NCBI RefSeq assembly: GCF_001431595.1
Contig: NZ_LDJO01000014.1
Coordinates: 231,461-295,460 of the forward strand
Reading direction: 5' to 3'
Origin: Stenotrophomonas acidaminiphila
Lineage (GTDB): Bacteria > Pseudomonadota > Gammaproteobacteria > Xanthomonadales > Xanthomonadaceae
DNA length: 64,000 bases
The notes under the pieces are model-generated. The model saw nothing but the letters and a program-made list of their open reading frames with translations. It ran no database searches and was not told the DNA's origin. The first letter of the stretch is position 1. Every line of letters starts with the position of its first letter. Shown here one piece after another: positions 8,998-17,994 of this stretch. The position numbers were made by a program, and so were the translations under genes.

Positions 8998-9013
8998 GCC
9001 GGCAGCGGCGGCC

Positions 9014-10987
9014 TTACCGGGCGTACTGGCCGCCGCAGTCGACGTCCTTGCCGGGCCCCGTCTCGAAGGTGGCCAGCAACGCCGCCGGCGGGGTGATGCT
9101 GCCCAGGGTCACGGCGATGGCGCCGCGCAGTCCCAATGCCTTGAAGTCGGGGCGGAACGACGGGTCCTTGAAGGTGCCGCCGATGCGCAGCGGAGAGCGC
9201 AGGGCGAGGATGCTCCTGTCCTTGGGCCGCGGCCGCAGCAGCAGGTCCAGGGTTTCGCGCCCGAGGCTGACGCTGCCTTCGCCCACCACCAGGGTATCGC
9301 TGGTGTCGAAGGCCAGTGCGCGCGCCTGCATCAGGCCGTCCTGCACCTGGAAGTCGGCGAAGGCGCAGCGCAGCGGGATCTGGCGGTCGCCGGTGAACAG
9401 GAACTTCAGCGATTCGGCCACGTCCAGCCCGGCCAGTTCCATCAGCAGGTTGCCGACATGGCCGCGGCCCATGCCGATGGCCACCTCGCCGTCGCTGCTG
9501 CCGAGCATGGCGGCCACCGAGTTGCCGTGGCCGGACAGGCGCAGGTGGCCGCCGATGCCGCCGGAGGCCTGCTGCGCAAGGCGCGCATCGGGAAACAGCC
9601 GCCCCAGCTGCACGCCGCGCACGCGGGCGTCGAGCGTGGTGGCGATGCGTGGCTGTCGTGCGTCCATGCGCACGGTGCTGCGGATGTCGCCGCCGGCGAC
9701 GCCGAAGTTCAGCGGTTCCAGGCGCAGCAGGCCGTCGTCCAGCAGCAGGTGCGCATCCATGTCGTCCAGCGGCAACGACGGTGAATCGATGCGATGGGCC
9801 TTCCAGCGCACGTCCGCGTCCATCGCACGCAGCTTGCCCAGGTTGTAGGGCGTATCGGGCAGTACCGTGGGCCTGGCGTCCAGTGCCGCGGCCGCGGCCT
9901 TCTGCCCGGGGTTGGCGCTCTCGCCGCCGCCGGTTGCCGGGGGCGCGCCGACGAAACCGGCGAGGTCGTCGAAGTCGAGCCGGCGCGAGACCAGCTCGGC
10001 GGTCAGCCGCGGGCGTTCGCCGCCGACGTCGATGCGCACATTGCCGGCCAGATCGCTGTCGCCCACCTGGCCGCTGAATTTCTCGTAGCGCCAGGTGTCA
10101 TGGTCGCGCCTGAGCCGGCCGTCGAGACGATACGGGGGCGAGGAGGGCATGGCGATGCCGAGCAGGGGGTACAGGTCGTCCAGGTCCTTGCCGCCGAGGC
10201 GGAAGCGCAGGTCGAACACCTGCAGCTGGAACGGATTGGTCAGCGTGCCGCTGGCCGTGGCGTGGGTGTCGCCGGCATGGGCATCGAGGTGCAGGCGGAA
10301 CGGGTGGTCGCTGTCGGCCAGTTGCAGCGGCGATTCGGTGCCGCCGCGCACGCTGAACGAGACGCCGCGCCAGCGCCCATCGCCCTGCAGCAGCAGCGGT
10401 GGCGCGGCGTTGCCCTGCTTCGGCGCACCGCTGTGGACGGCAAGCTGGATGTCGGTGCGTCCCGCCGCGTCCACGAACCGCAGGGTGCCGTCGTCCACGC
10501 GCAGCCGCTTGAGCGGCAACGGCCGGTCTGCGTTGCCGCCGCCGAGGAAATCCCAGTTGCCCGGCTCGCCGGGGCGCGGTGCGGTCTGCAGCAGCACGTC
10601 CGGGCGGACCAGGCGCACCTCCGGCAGCTGCAGGTCGCCACGCAGCAGTGGCCACAGCCGCAGGTCGATCTCCACGCGCGCGGCGCGCGCCATGTCCGCC
10701 CGTTGCGCCCACGGCGCATTGGCGAAATCGACGCGGTCGGCGCGCAGCGTGCTGGTGCTGCCCAGGTCTACATCGAGGTGGCCGATGTGCAGGGCGCGGC
10801 CGGTGCGCGCCTGCACCATGCGTTCCAGCGGCCCCTTGAACCAGTTCCAGTCCCACAGCAACAGCAGCACGACGAGCGCGGCGAGCAGCAGGCCGGCCAC
10901 GGCCAGCCAGCGCTGGCCACGCATGCCGGGACGGCGGAGGCGCCAGCGCGACGCGCGCGGTGCGGCGGGGGCAGGTGCGGTATCCAC
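9014..10987 (-). CDS. AsmA-family membrane-anchored protein
   Basis: A 657-residue inner-membrane protein with one N-terminal helix (about 28-47) and a large periplasmic part built of long beta-strands, as in AsmA/TamB-like bridge proteins implicated in phospholipid transport to the outer membrane and in outer-membrane homeostasis. The N-terminal block WFKGPLERMVQARTGRALHIGHLDVD and the C-terminal block with KDRSILALRSPLRIGGTFKDPSF are the recognisable AsmA ends. The assigned start is a GTG at 10985-10987; an ATG 21 codons later (MRGQRWL) would keep the membrane helix and is an alternative. It lies tail to tail with the CBS protein. Confidence 0.88.
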   Translation of the reverse strand: MDTAPAPAAPRASRWRLRRPGMRGQRWLAVAGLLLAALVVLLLLWDWNWFKGPLERMVQARTGRALHIGHLDVDLGSTSTLRADRVDFANAPWAQRADMARAARVEIDLRLWPLLRGDLQLPEVRLVRPDVLLQTAPRPGEPGNWDFLGGGNADRPLPLKRLRVDDGTLRFVDAAGRTDIQLAVHSGAPKQGNAAPPLLLQGDGRWRGVSFSVRGGTESPLQLADSDHPFRLHLDAHAGDTHATASGTLTNPFQLQVFDLRFRLGGKDLDDLYPLLGIAMPSSPPYRLDGRLRRDHDTWRYEKFSGQVGDSDLAGNVRIDVGGERPRLTAELVSRRLDFDDLAGFVGAPPATGGGESANPGQKAAAAALDARPTVLPDTPYNLGKLRAMDADVRWKAHRIDSPSLPLDDMDAHLLLDDGLLRLEPLNFGVAGGDIRSTVRMDARQPRIATTLDARVRGVQLGRLFPDARLAQQASGGIGGHLRLSGHGNSVAAMLGSSDGEVAIGMGRGHVGNLLMELAGLDVAESLKFLFTGDRQIPLRCAFADFQVQDGLMQARALAFDTSDTLVVGEGSVSLGRETLDLLLRPRPKDRSILALRSPLRIGGTFKDPSFRPDFKALGLRGAIAVTLGSITPPAALLATFETGPGKDVDCGGQYAR

Positions 10988-11086
10988 GCGGCCATGGTTG
11001 CCGCGCGCTCGTGCACGCGGCGCGAAGCGTTCATTGGCGTGGCGTGCAGGTGATGTTGCCGCGGCGTGTGCGGCGCGCGCCGGGTG

Positions 11087-11740
11087 CTACAGGATCTGCG
11101 CGGTGACCGAGACGAAGTGGCACACGCTGCCGGCGATCACGAACAGGTGCCAGATGGCGTGCGAATAGCGCACCGATTCGCGGTGGTAGAAGTACGTGCC
11201 CAGGGTGTAGGACACGCCGCCGGCCAGCAGCCAGCCCAGTGTGAATGCATCCAGCGAATTCCACATCGGCTCGATCGCCACCACCACCAGCCAGCCCATG
11301 GCGATGTAGATGGCCGTGGACAACCGCTTGAAGCGGCCGGTGTAGAACAGCTTGAAGATCACCCCGCCCACGGCCAGCGTCCAGATCGCGGCGAACAGCC
11401 CCCAGCCCCATGGCCCGCGCAGGCCGATCAGGGTGAACGGCGTATAGGTGCCCGCGATCAGGATGTAGATCGCACAGTGGTCGAAGATCTTCAGCCTGCC
11501 CTTGGCCACCGGGTGCTGGATGGCGTGGTACAGGGTCGAGGCGGTGTAGAGCAGCAGCAGCGCGATGCCGAAGACGATGGCGCTGGCCAGTTGCCAGCCG
11601 TCGCCATAGATCGCGGCCAGCGTGATCAGCACCGCACTGGCGCCCAGGGCGGTGACTGCGCCCAGGCCATGGGTCAGGGCGCTGGCGATTTCCTCGCGGA
11701 TGTCCACGGCGTGCTGCGGCAGGGGGGCGGCGGTAGGCAT
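11087..11740 (-). CDS. hemolysin III / PAQR family membrane protein
   Basis: A seven-helix integral membrane protein of 217 residues. Family motifs are present: EEIASALTHGLG at the start of helix 1, TASTLYHA, FDHCAIYILIAGTYTPF, and the terminal HAIWHLFVIAGSVCHF with the metal-ligand-like histidines. PAQR homologues bind zinc and have been linked to hydrolase or hemolysin-like activity; no bacterial substrate is firmly established. The ATG at 11738-11740 fits the usual N-terminus; an ATG 14 codons upstream is possible but less typical. It follows prfC in the same direction after 114 bp. Confidence 0.9.
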   Translation of the reverse strand: MPTAAPLPQHAVDIREEIASALTHGLGAVTALGASAVLITLAAIYGDGWQLASAIVFGIALLLLYTASTLYHAIQHPVAKGRLKIFDHCAIYILIAGTYTPFTLIGLRGPWGWGLFAAIWTLAVGGVIFKLFYTGRFKRLSTAIYIAMGWLVVVAIEPMWNSLDAFTLGWLLAGGVSYTLGTYFYHRESVRYSHAIWHLFVIAGSVCHFVSVTAQIL

Positions 11741-11854
11741 GGACAGCAACTTACCGCAATGCAGCACGGGGTGCACCCCCATGCCCGCCGGCGGTTGGGG
11801 GGGGCGTCATCCAGGCGGCAGGAACGCGCGGCGGGCGCGCCTGCCGCCCGCCGC

Positions 11855-13459
11855 TTACGCCACCGAGACGGTGTGCGCGGCTTCGCGCGTGGCCGAGAAG
11901 CGCACGTCCGGTGCCCGTTCCTGCGCCAACTGCAGGTTGACCCGGGTCGGGGCGAGATAGACCAGCTGCCCGGCGGCGTCCACGGCCAGGTTGTTGGCGT
12001 TCTTCTCGCGGAACTCCTCCAGCTTCCTGGCGTTGTCGCAATGCACCCAGCGCGCGGTGACCACGCCGACTGGTTCGAAGATGGCTTCCACCCCGTACTC
12101 GTCCTTCAGGCGGTAGGCGGCGACGTCGAACTGCAGCACGCCCACCGCGCCCAGGATCAGGTCGTTGCTCATGATCGGGCGGAAGAACTGGGTGGCGCCT
12201 TCCTCGGACAGCTGCGCCAGGCCCTTCTGCAGCTGCTTGAGCTTGAGCGGATCCTTCAGGCGCGCGCGCCGGAACAGTTCCGGGGCGAAGTTGGGGATGC
12301 CGGTGAAGGTGACCGCCTCGCCCTCGGTGAAAGTGTCGCCGATGGAGATGGTGCCGTGGTTGTGGATGCCGATCACGTCGCCCGGCCAGGCCTCGGCGGC
12401 GATCTCGCGGTCGCTGGCCATGAAGGTCAGCGCGTTGGCCAGCTTCATCTCCTTGCCGGTGCGCACGTGGAAGGTCTTCATGCCGGCGCTGAACCGGCCC
12501 GAGCACACGCGCATGAACGCCACGCGGTCGCGGTGCTGCGGGTCCATGTTGGCCTGGATCTTGAACACGAAGCCGCTGAGCTTGTCTTCCTGCGGGGCGA
12601 TGGTGCGGCCGGTGGTGGCGCGCGGCTGCGGCGCCGGCGCGTGCTCGACGAAGAAATCCAGCAGCGGCTGCACGCCGAAGTTGTTCACGCCCGAGCCGAA
12701 GAACACCGGCGTCTGCTGGCCACGCAGGTAGGCGTCCTTGTCGAACGGGTGGCTGGCGCCCTGCACCAGCTCCAGTTCCTCGCGCAGGTCGGCCAGCATC
12801 TTCTCGCCGATGCGCGCCGCCAGGCCGGGCGCGTCCAGCGACGGGAAGATCGTCGAATCCTGGCGGGTGAAGTTGCGGCCCGGCTCGTACAGGTGCACCT
12901 CGCCGGTCAGCAGGTGCACCACGCCCTTCAGGCGCTGGCCCATGCCGATCGGCCAGGTGACCGGCGCGCACTGGATGCCGAGCACGGTTTCCACCTCGTC
13001 GAGCAGCTCGATCGGGTCCTTGCCCTCGCGGTCGAGCTTGTTGATGAAGGTCATGATCGGGGTGTCGCGCAGGCGGCACACCTCCATCAGCTTGATGGTG
13101 CGCTCCTCCACGCCCTTGGCCACGTCGATCACCATCAGCGCCGAGTCCACCGCGGTGAGCACGCGGTAGGTGTCCTCGCCGAAGTCGGCGTGGCCGGGGG
13201 TGTCGAGCAGGTTGACGATCTTGCCTTCGTACGGGAACTGCATCACCGAGGAGGTGACCGAGATGCCGCGCTCCTTTTCCAGCGCCATCCAGTCCGAGGT
13301 GGCGTGGCGGCTGGTCTTGCGCGACTTCACCGAGCCGGCCATCTGGATCGCGCCTCCGAACAACAGCAGCTTTTCGGTCAGCGTGGTCTTGCCGGCGTCG
13401 GGATGGGAAATGATGGCGAAGGTGCGGCGGCGCGCGGCTTCGGATGCGACTTCGGACAT
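11855..13459 (-). CDS. prfC: peptide chain release factor 3
   Basis: A 534-residue translational GTPase that recycles RF1/RF2 from the ribosome after peptide release. The G domain is complete: SHPDAGKTT (G1), the effector region before [23 protein letters not shown] (G3) and [10 protein letters not shown] (G4). It is followed by domain II ([20 protein letters not shown]) and the C-terminal domain with the RF3-specific [20 protein letters not shown]. Length equals the E. coli protein within a few residues. The same-strand M23 peptidase lies just upstream (58 bp). Confidence 0.98.
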   Translation of the reverse strand: MSEVASEAARRRTFAIISHPDAGKTTLTEKLLLFGGAIQMAGSVKSRKTSRHATSDWMALEKERGISVTSSVMQFPYEGKIVNLLDTPGHADFGEDTYRVLTAVDSALMVIDVAKGVEERTIKLMEVCRLRDTPIMTFINKLDREGKDPIELLDEVETVLGIQCAPVTWPIGMGQRLKGVVHLLTGEVHLYEPGRNFTRQDSTIFPSLDAPGLAARIGEKMLADLREELELVQGASHPFDKDAYLRGQQTPVFFGSGVNNFGVQPLLDFFVEHAPAPQPRATTGRTIAPQEDKLSGFVFKIQANMDPQHRDRVAFMRVCSGRFSAGMKTFHVRTGKEMKLANALTFMASDREIAAEAWPGDVIGIHNHGTISIGDTFTEGEAVTFTGIPNFAPELFRRARLKDPLKLKQLQKGLAQLSEEGATQFFRPIMSNDLILGAVGVLQFDVAAYRLKDEYGVEAIFEPVGVVTARWVHCDNARKLEEFREKNANNLAVDAAGQLVYLAPTRVNLQLAQERAPDVRFSATREAAHTVSVA

Positions 13460-13517
13460 GGCGGCTGCGCCCGCGGCGGGCGCGCATTGGGAAAGGGAAG
13501 CCGGCGATTATAGCCGT

Positions 13518-14345
13518 TCAGGGCGGGGCGCCCGTCTCGCGGGCGAAGCGCAGTTCGCCGCGCGGGCCGGCCATGCGGAACGGGATCGAGGCCAGCGCCA
13601 GCCCGGTGTTGGCCTGTACCGCGAAGTGCAGGTGCGGGCCGGTGCTGCGGCCGGTGTTGCCGGAGCGGGCCAGCACCTGCCCGGCCAGCACCGCCTGCCC
13701 GGGCCGGACCGCCAGGCTGCCCGCCTGCAGGTGGGCATACAGCGCCATGCCGCCGTCGGCGTGCAGCACCCGGACCAGGCAGCCGTCTACGGGCGCATCG
13801 GCCAGCACCTGCATCACCGTGCCGGCGCGGGCGGCGAGCACCGGCGTGCCTTCGGGCAGGGGAAAGTCGATGGCATGGCGGTTCTGCGCATCGCGGTGGC
13901 TGTGCGCGCCGTCGATGCCCTGGCTGACCCGGACCGGCACGTCGGCGAACGGCAACCGGTAGAGGTGGTCGCCGGGGCGCGCGGACGGGTCGCCGGGAAA
14001 GGCATCGAGCAGCAGGCGCGCGCCGCCGCCGGTATCGGCCAGCCACAGCAGGTCGCGCTGCCCGCCGGGTGGCAACAGTACCGGCGCGGCCATCGTCCTG
14101 CCGTCGGCGGCATCGCGCAGGCGCACCTGCAGCGGGCCGGCCAACAGGTTGCGCACCTGCGCTTCGCGGCCGCCGCCACGGGCCTGGAGCAGCAGCTGCG
14201 CGAAGCCGGGGGCATGGCCGCCGGCGCTTTCCGCCGTGGCCGTGCCGGTCAGCCCCCAGCCCTGGCGCCAGCGCGGCGCGGGGCCGTCGCCCCGGGCGGG
14301 CAGGGCGACCATTGCGGACAGGAGCAGGAGCGTCAGGCGGTGCAT
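13518..14345 (-). CDS. exported M23 family metallopeptidase
   Basis: A 275-residue protein with a signal peptide (about 1-19). The C-terminal LytM-like domain (about 135-260) has the zinc-binding elements SHRDAQNRHAIDF (His150/His157 and Asp160) and HLHF (His238 and His240), with GNTGRSTGPHLHF as the family signature. Such enzymes cut peptidoglycan peptide cross-links in the periplasm, or act as activators when degenerate; here the ligands look intact. The N-terminal ~110 residues have no recognised domain. Its start lies 115 bp from the riboswitch and the two units are divergent. Confidence 0.88.
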   Translation of the reverse strand: MHRLTLLLLSAMVALPARGDGPAPRWRQGWGLTGTATAESAGGHAPGFAQLLLQARGGGREAQVRNLLAGPLQVRLRDAADGRTMAAPVLLPPGGQRDLLWLADTGGGARLLLDAFPGDPSARPGDHLYRLPFADVPVRVSQGIDGAHSHRDAQNRHAIDFPLPEGTPVLAARAGTVMQVLADAPVDGCLVRVLHADGGMALYAHLQAGSLAVRPGQAVLAGQVLARSGNTGRSTGPHLHFAVQANTGLALASIPFRMAGPRGELRFARETGAPP

Positions 14346-14425
14346 GCGGTGGCGGCGGAGGTGGTGCCGGGATTATGCCGGCATGGTTGCATCGGAAACT
14401 CCATCGCTCCATCCGAATAAAGAGA

Positions 14426-14454
14426 TTGACATGGGCCGGGGCAGCTGGCATCGT
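14426..14454 (+). promoter_or_regulatory. sigma-70 promoter of the met operon
   Basis: A perfect -35 TTGACA (14426-14431) is separated by 17 nt from CATCGT (14449-14454), a poor but correctly placed -10. The predicted start is near 14461, exactly where the first stem of the riboswitch begins. Confidence 0.6.
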
Positions 14455-14457
14455 GTG

Positions 14458-14578
14458 TCCACCATCGAGACCGGCGGAGGGACAGGCCCTTTGATGCCGG
14501 GGCAACCAGCAGGTGCGCAAGCGCCTGTGCCTGGTGCCAAATCCTGCGGGGACCACCGCGTCCGCCGAAAGATGGTTC
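14458..14578 (+). ncRNA. SAM-I (S-box) riboswitch
   Basis: The leader of the methionine operon contains the conserved S-box core in order. P1 5' strand ACCATC (14461-14466), CGAGACCGGCGGAGGGAC, GGCCCTTTGATGCCGGGGCAACC, the variable P3 stem (GGTGCGCAAGCGCC), GGTGCCAAATCCTGC, and CCGAAAGATGGT, whose GATGGT (14571-14576) closes P1. Members bind S-adenosylmethionine and switch off the downstream genes. No T-rich terminator follows, so control is probably translational or through Rho; a short ATCCG/CGGAT pairing (14580-14584 with 14635-14639) could cover the weak ribosome site of the first gene. The aptamer call is strong; the mechanism is inference. Confidence 0.95.
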
Positions 14579-14645
14579 GATCCGTGCCCTGCACGGCGAA
14601 CACGGGCCCGCGAAGCTCGATGGCTGCTCCTTACCGGATATCGCC

Positions 14646-15674
14646 ATGCGTTTCGCCACTGCCACCGCCATCCGCGACTACCCGCCCGCCGCGCCCGACA
14701 GCGCGGCGCTTGCCCCTGCCGCCGTGCGCGGTGAAATCGACGTGCGCCTGGCCATGCGCCATGCCGGCGAGCGCACGCTGCGGCTGCGCTACGAACTGGT
14801 CGGCCGTGTCGATGCGCCGGTGGTGCTGGTGGCCGGCGGTATTTCCGCGCACCGCCACATCGCCGCCAACGCCGTGTTCGGCGAGAAGGGCTGGGCCGAC
14901 GGGCTGGTCGGCTGCGGCCGCGCGCTCGACCCGGCGCACCGCCGCCTGCTGGGCCTGGACTTCATCGGCGCCGACGGCGAGCTCGACGTGCCGATCGATA
15001 CCGCCGACCAGGCCGACGCGGTGGCCCTGCTGCTGGACGCGCTGGGCATCGACAGCCTGCACGGCTGCGTCGGCTATTCCTACGGTGCGCTGGTCGGCCA
15101 GCAGCTGGCCATCCGCCACCCGCAACGGCTGGGCCGGCTGGTGGCGGTCAGCGGCGCGCATCGCCCGCATCCCTATGCCTCGGCCTGGCGCGCGCTGCAG
15201 CGGCGCGCGGTGGCGCTGGGCCAGCTGCAGTGCGCCGAAAGCCATGGGCTGGCGCTGGCGCGGCAGTTCGCCATGCTCAGCTACCGCACGCCGGAAGAAT
15301 TCGGCGAACGCTTCGACGCCCAGCCCGAAGTGGTGAACGGCCGTGTGCGCGTGGCCGCCGAGGACTACCTCGACGCCGCCGGTGCGCAGTACGTGGCGCG
15401 CACCCGGGTCAATGCCTACCTGCGCCTGTCCGAATCCATCGACCTGCACCGCGTCGAGCCAGCCGCCATCGGCGTGCCGACGCTGGTGGTCGCGGTCGAG
15501 GGCGATCGCCTGGTGCCGTTGTCCGACCTGGTCAGCCTGGTCGAGGGCCTGGGCACGCGCGGAAGCCTGCGCGTGCTGCGTTCGCCCTACGGCCATGACG
15601 CCTTCCTGAAAGAGACCGATCGCATCGACGCGATCCTCGCCAACGCCCTTCGCCTTCCCGGAGAAAACGCATGA
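14646..15674 (+). CDS. metX: MetX-like homoserine O-acyltransferase (alpha/beta hydrolase)
   Basis: The likely first step of methionine synthesis from homoserine: activation with acetyl- or succinyl-CoA. The 342-residue protein has the MetX triad: nucleophile in GYSYGA (Ser145), Asp287 in VEGDRLVPLSD and His317 in SPYGHDAFLKE. It is somewhat shorter than classic MetX (about 370-380), so the acyl donor and even a serine acyltransferase activity, known for some xanthomonad MetX homologues, stay open. It is first in a three-gene operon behind the SAM riboswitch and overlaps metB by ATGA, which strongly supports the methionine role. Confidence 0.88.
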   Translation: MRFATATAIRDYPPAAPDSAALAPAAVRGEIDVRLAMRHAGERTLRLRYELVGRVDAPVVLVAGGISAHRHIAANAVFGEKGWADGLVGCGRALDPAHRRLLGLDFIGADGELDVPIDTADQADAVALLLDALGIDSLHGCVGYSYGALVGQQLAIRHPQRLGRLVAVSGAHRPHPYASAWRALQRRAVALGQLQCAESHGLALARQFAMLSYRTPEEFGERFDAQPEVVNGRVRVAAEDYLDAAGAQYVARTRVNAYLRLSESIDLHRVEPAAIGVPTLVVAVEGDRLVPLSDLVSLVEGLGTRGSLRVLRSPYGHDAFLKETDRIDAILANALRLPGENA

Positions 15675-16915
15675 GCCTGTCCACCGCTTCCGATGTGTCC
15701 TGTTGCCGCGCCACCGCTGCCGTGCGTGCCGGCATCGATCGCGATACCGCCTATGGCGCGGTGACCCCGCCGCTGGTGCTGTCGTCCAACTTCAGCTTCG
15801 ACGGCTTCGGCAACAAGCGCCAGTACGACTACACCCGCAGCGGCAACCCGACCCGCGACCTGCTCGGCGAAGCGCTGGCGGAACTGGAGGGCGGTGCCGG
15901 CGGGGTGGTCACCTCCACCGGCATGGGCGCGATCAACCTGGTGCTCAACGCGCTGTTGCAGCCGGGCGACAGGCTGGTGGTGCCGCACGACGCCTACGGT
16001 GGCAGCTGGCGCCTGTTCAACGCGCTGGCGAGCAAGGGCCATTTCGAGCTGATCACCGCCGACCTGACCGATCCGCGCGCACTGGCCGAGGCGTTGGCGC
16101 AGGCGCCGAAGCTGGTGCTGGTGGAAACCCCGTCCAATCCGCTGCTGCGCATCACCGACCTGCGTTTCGTGATCGATGCCGCGCACCGGGCCGGTGCCCA
16201 GGTGGTGGTGGACAACACCTTCCTGTCGCCGGCGCTGCAGAACCCGATCGCCTTCGGCGCCGACCTGGTGCTGCACTCGACCACCAAGTACGTCAACGGC
16301 CACAGCGACGTGGTCGGCGGCGCGGTGGTCGCGCGCGACGCCGAACTGCACCAGCAACTGGCGTGGTGGGCCAACGCGCTGGGCCTGACCGGCTCGCCGT
16401 TCGATGCGTTCCTGACCCTGCGCGGCCTGCGCACGCTCGATGCACGCCTGCGCGTACACCAGGAGAACACCCGCGCGCTGGTCGACCTGCTCGCCACCAG
16501 TGAAGTTGTGGCCAAGGTCTACTACCCGGGGCTGGAATCGCACCCGGGCCATGCGCTGGCCGCGCGCCAGCAAAAGGGTTTCGGCGCGATGCTGTCCTTC
16601 GAACTGGCCGCATGCGACGGTGCCGATCCGCACGCGGCGGTGCGCGCCTTCGTCGAAGGCCTGCGCTATTTCACCCTGGCCGAATCGCTCGGTGGCGTGG
16701 AGAGCCTGGTCGCGCACCCGGCCACCATGACCCATGCGGCGATGACCCCGGAGGCACGGGCCAAGGCCGGCATCAGCGATGGCCTGCTGCGGCTGTCGGT
16801 CGGCATCGAAGCCTGCGAGGACCTGGTGGCCGACCTGCAGGCCGGACTGCTGCGCGCCGCGCGGGCGCTGGCCGACAGCCGTAGCGAGGCACTGCGGAAA
16901 ACGGTGGACGCATGA
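15671..16915 (+). CDS. metB: cystathionine gamma-synthase (PLP-dependent)
   Basis: A 414-residue Cys/Met-metabolism PLP enzyme that joins O-acylhomoserine and cysteine to cystathionine, or uses sulfide as an O-acylhomoserine sulfhydrylase. Visible family blocks: YDYTRSGNPTRD, STGMGAI, VETPSNPLLRI, DNTFLSPALQNP, the PLP lysine in HSTTKYVNGHSD (Lys206), and the C-terminal SLGGVESLVAHPATMTH and LLRLSVGIE. It starts inside the metX stop (ATGA) and its own stop overlaps the start of the homoserine dehydrogenase gene, so the three are translationally coupled under the SAM riboswitch. The choice between the two reactions cannot be made from sequence alone. Confidence 0.92.
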   Translation: MSLSTASDVSCCRATAAVRAGIDRDTAYGAVTPPLVLSSNFSFDGFGNKRQYDYTRSGNPTRDLLGEALAELEGGAGGVVTSTGMGAINLVLNALLQPGDRLVVPHDAYGGSWRLFNALASKGHFELITADLTDPRALAEALAQAPKLVLVETPSNPLLRITDLRFVIDAAHRAGAQVVVDNTFLSPALQNPIAFGADLVLHSTTKYVNGHSDVVGGAVVARDAELHQQLAWWANALGLTGSPFDAFLTLRGLRTLDARLRVHQENTRALVDLLATSEVVAKVYYPGLESHPGHALAARQQKGFGAMLSFELAACDGADPHAAVRAFVEGLRYFTLAESLGGVESLVAHPATMTHAAMTPEARAKAGISDGLLRLSVGIEACEDLVADLQAGLLRAARALADSRSEALRKTVDA

Positions 16916-17976
16916 GCGCGCAGTTGCGTCCGCAGGCGGCAGCGGCGCGGCTGGTGCTGCTGGGTACCGGCACGGTCGGCTCGGCCTTCATCGCCCGCTA
17001 CCAGGCCCTGCGGCAGCGACAGCTCGACCTGCCGCTGCTGCACGTGGTGGCCAACTCGCGCATCGCGCTGGCCTGCGGCGACGCACCCGAGGCGGTGCTG
17101 TCGCGCGCGAAAGAGGCGACCCGGCAGGGCGACGCGCCGGCCCACGCCGAGGAAACCGGGCGCCTGCAGGCCGGCGACATCGTGGTCGACGCCACCGCCA
17201 GCGAGGACATCGCTGCCGAACATGCGCACTGGCTGGCACGGGGCATCCACGTGGTCACCGCCAACAAGCTGGGCAATGGCACCACGCTTGCGCGCGCGCG
17301 CCGGATTGGCGGGATCGTGGCCGCGGGCAGTGTGCGCTATGGCGATTCGGCCACCGTCGGCGCCGGCCTACCGCTGCTGTCCAGCATCCGCGCGCTGGTG
17401 GCCGGTGGCGACCACGTGCATGCCATCGAAGGCGTGCTGTCCGGTTCGCTGGCATGGCTGTTCCATCGGTTCGACGGCAGCCAGCCGTTCTCGGCCTGCG
17501 TGCGCGAAGCGGCGGCGGCCGGTTACACCGAGCCCGATCCGCGCATCGACCTGTCCGGCGAGGACGTGCGCCGCAAGCTGCTGATCCTGGCGCGCGCGGC
17601 CGGGGTGGCGCTGGAGCCGGAACAGGTGGAGGTCGAGTCGCTGCTGCCGCCGGCGCTGGCGGCATTGCCGGCCGCACAGGTCGACGCCGCGCTGGCGCAG
17701 CTGGACGCGCCCCTGGCGGCGCGCCTGCAGCAGGCGCGCGGGCAGGGGCTGTCGCTGTGCTTCGTGGCGCGCCTGGACGGGCACGGCGCCAGCGTCGGCC
17801 TGCGCGCGTTGCCGGCCGACCATCCGGTGGCCGGTGGCCGCGGCACCGACAACCGGGTGGCGATCCGCAGCGACCGCTACCGCGGGCAGCCGCTGCTGAT
17901 CCAGGGGCCGGGTGCCGGTGCCGACGTCACCGCGGCGGCGCTGCTAGACGACGTGCTGGGCATCGCCAGGCGCTGA
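16912..17976 (+). CDS. hom: homoserine dehydrogenase
   Basis: A 354-residue NAD(P)-dependent enzyme reducing aspartate semialdehyde to homoserine. The N-terminal Rossmann motif is LLGTGTVGSAF (about residues 16-26). VVTANKLGNG and the signature GYTEPDPRIDLSGEDVRRKLLILAR, containing the catalytic acidic residues and lysine, are intact. It is monofunctional: no aspartokinase and no ACT domain, so allosteric threonine inhibition of the usual kind is not expected. Being the third gene of the riboswitch operon it would be repressed by SAM, giving methionine synthesis its own homoserine supply, separate from any threonine-regulated ThrA elsewhere. Confidence 0.93.
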   Translation: MSAQLRPQAAAARLVLLGTGTVGSAFIARYQALRQRQLDLPLLHVVANSRIALACGDAPEAVLSRAKEATRQGDAPAHAEETGRLQAGDIVVDATASEDIAAEHAHWLARGIHVVTANKLGNGTTLARARRIGGIVAAGSVRYGDSATVGAGLPLLSSIRALVAGGDHVHAIEGVLSGSLAWLFHRFDGSQPFSACVREAAAAGYTEPDPRIDLSGEDVRRKLLILARAAGVALEPEQVEVESLLPPALAALPAAQVDAALAQLDAPLAARLQQARGQGLSLCFVARLDGHGASVGLRALPADHPVAGGRGTDNRVAIRSDRYRGQPLLIQGPGAGADVTAAALLDDVLGIARR

Positions 17977-17994
17977 CCGCCGCGCGCATGCGCT

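Noticed and set aside
14565..14590. GATGGTTCGATCC resembling a tRNA T-arm
   Set aside because: It is the closing part of the SAM-I riboswitch (GAAAGATGGT pairs with ACCATC) and no acceptor or anticodon arms surround it.
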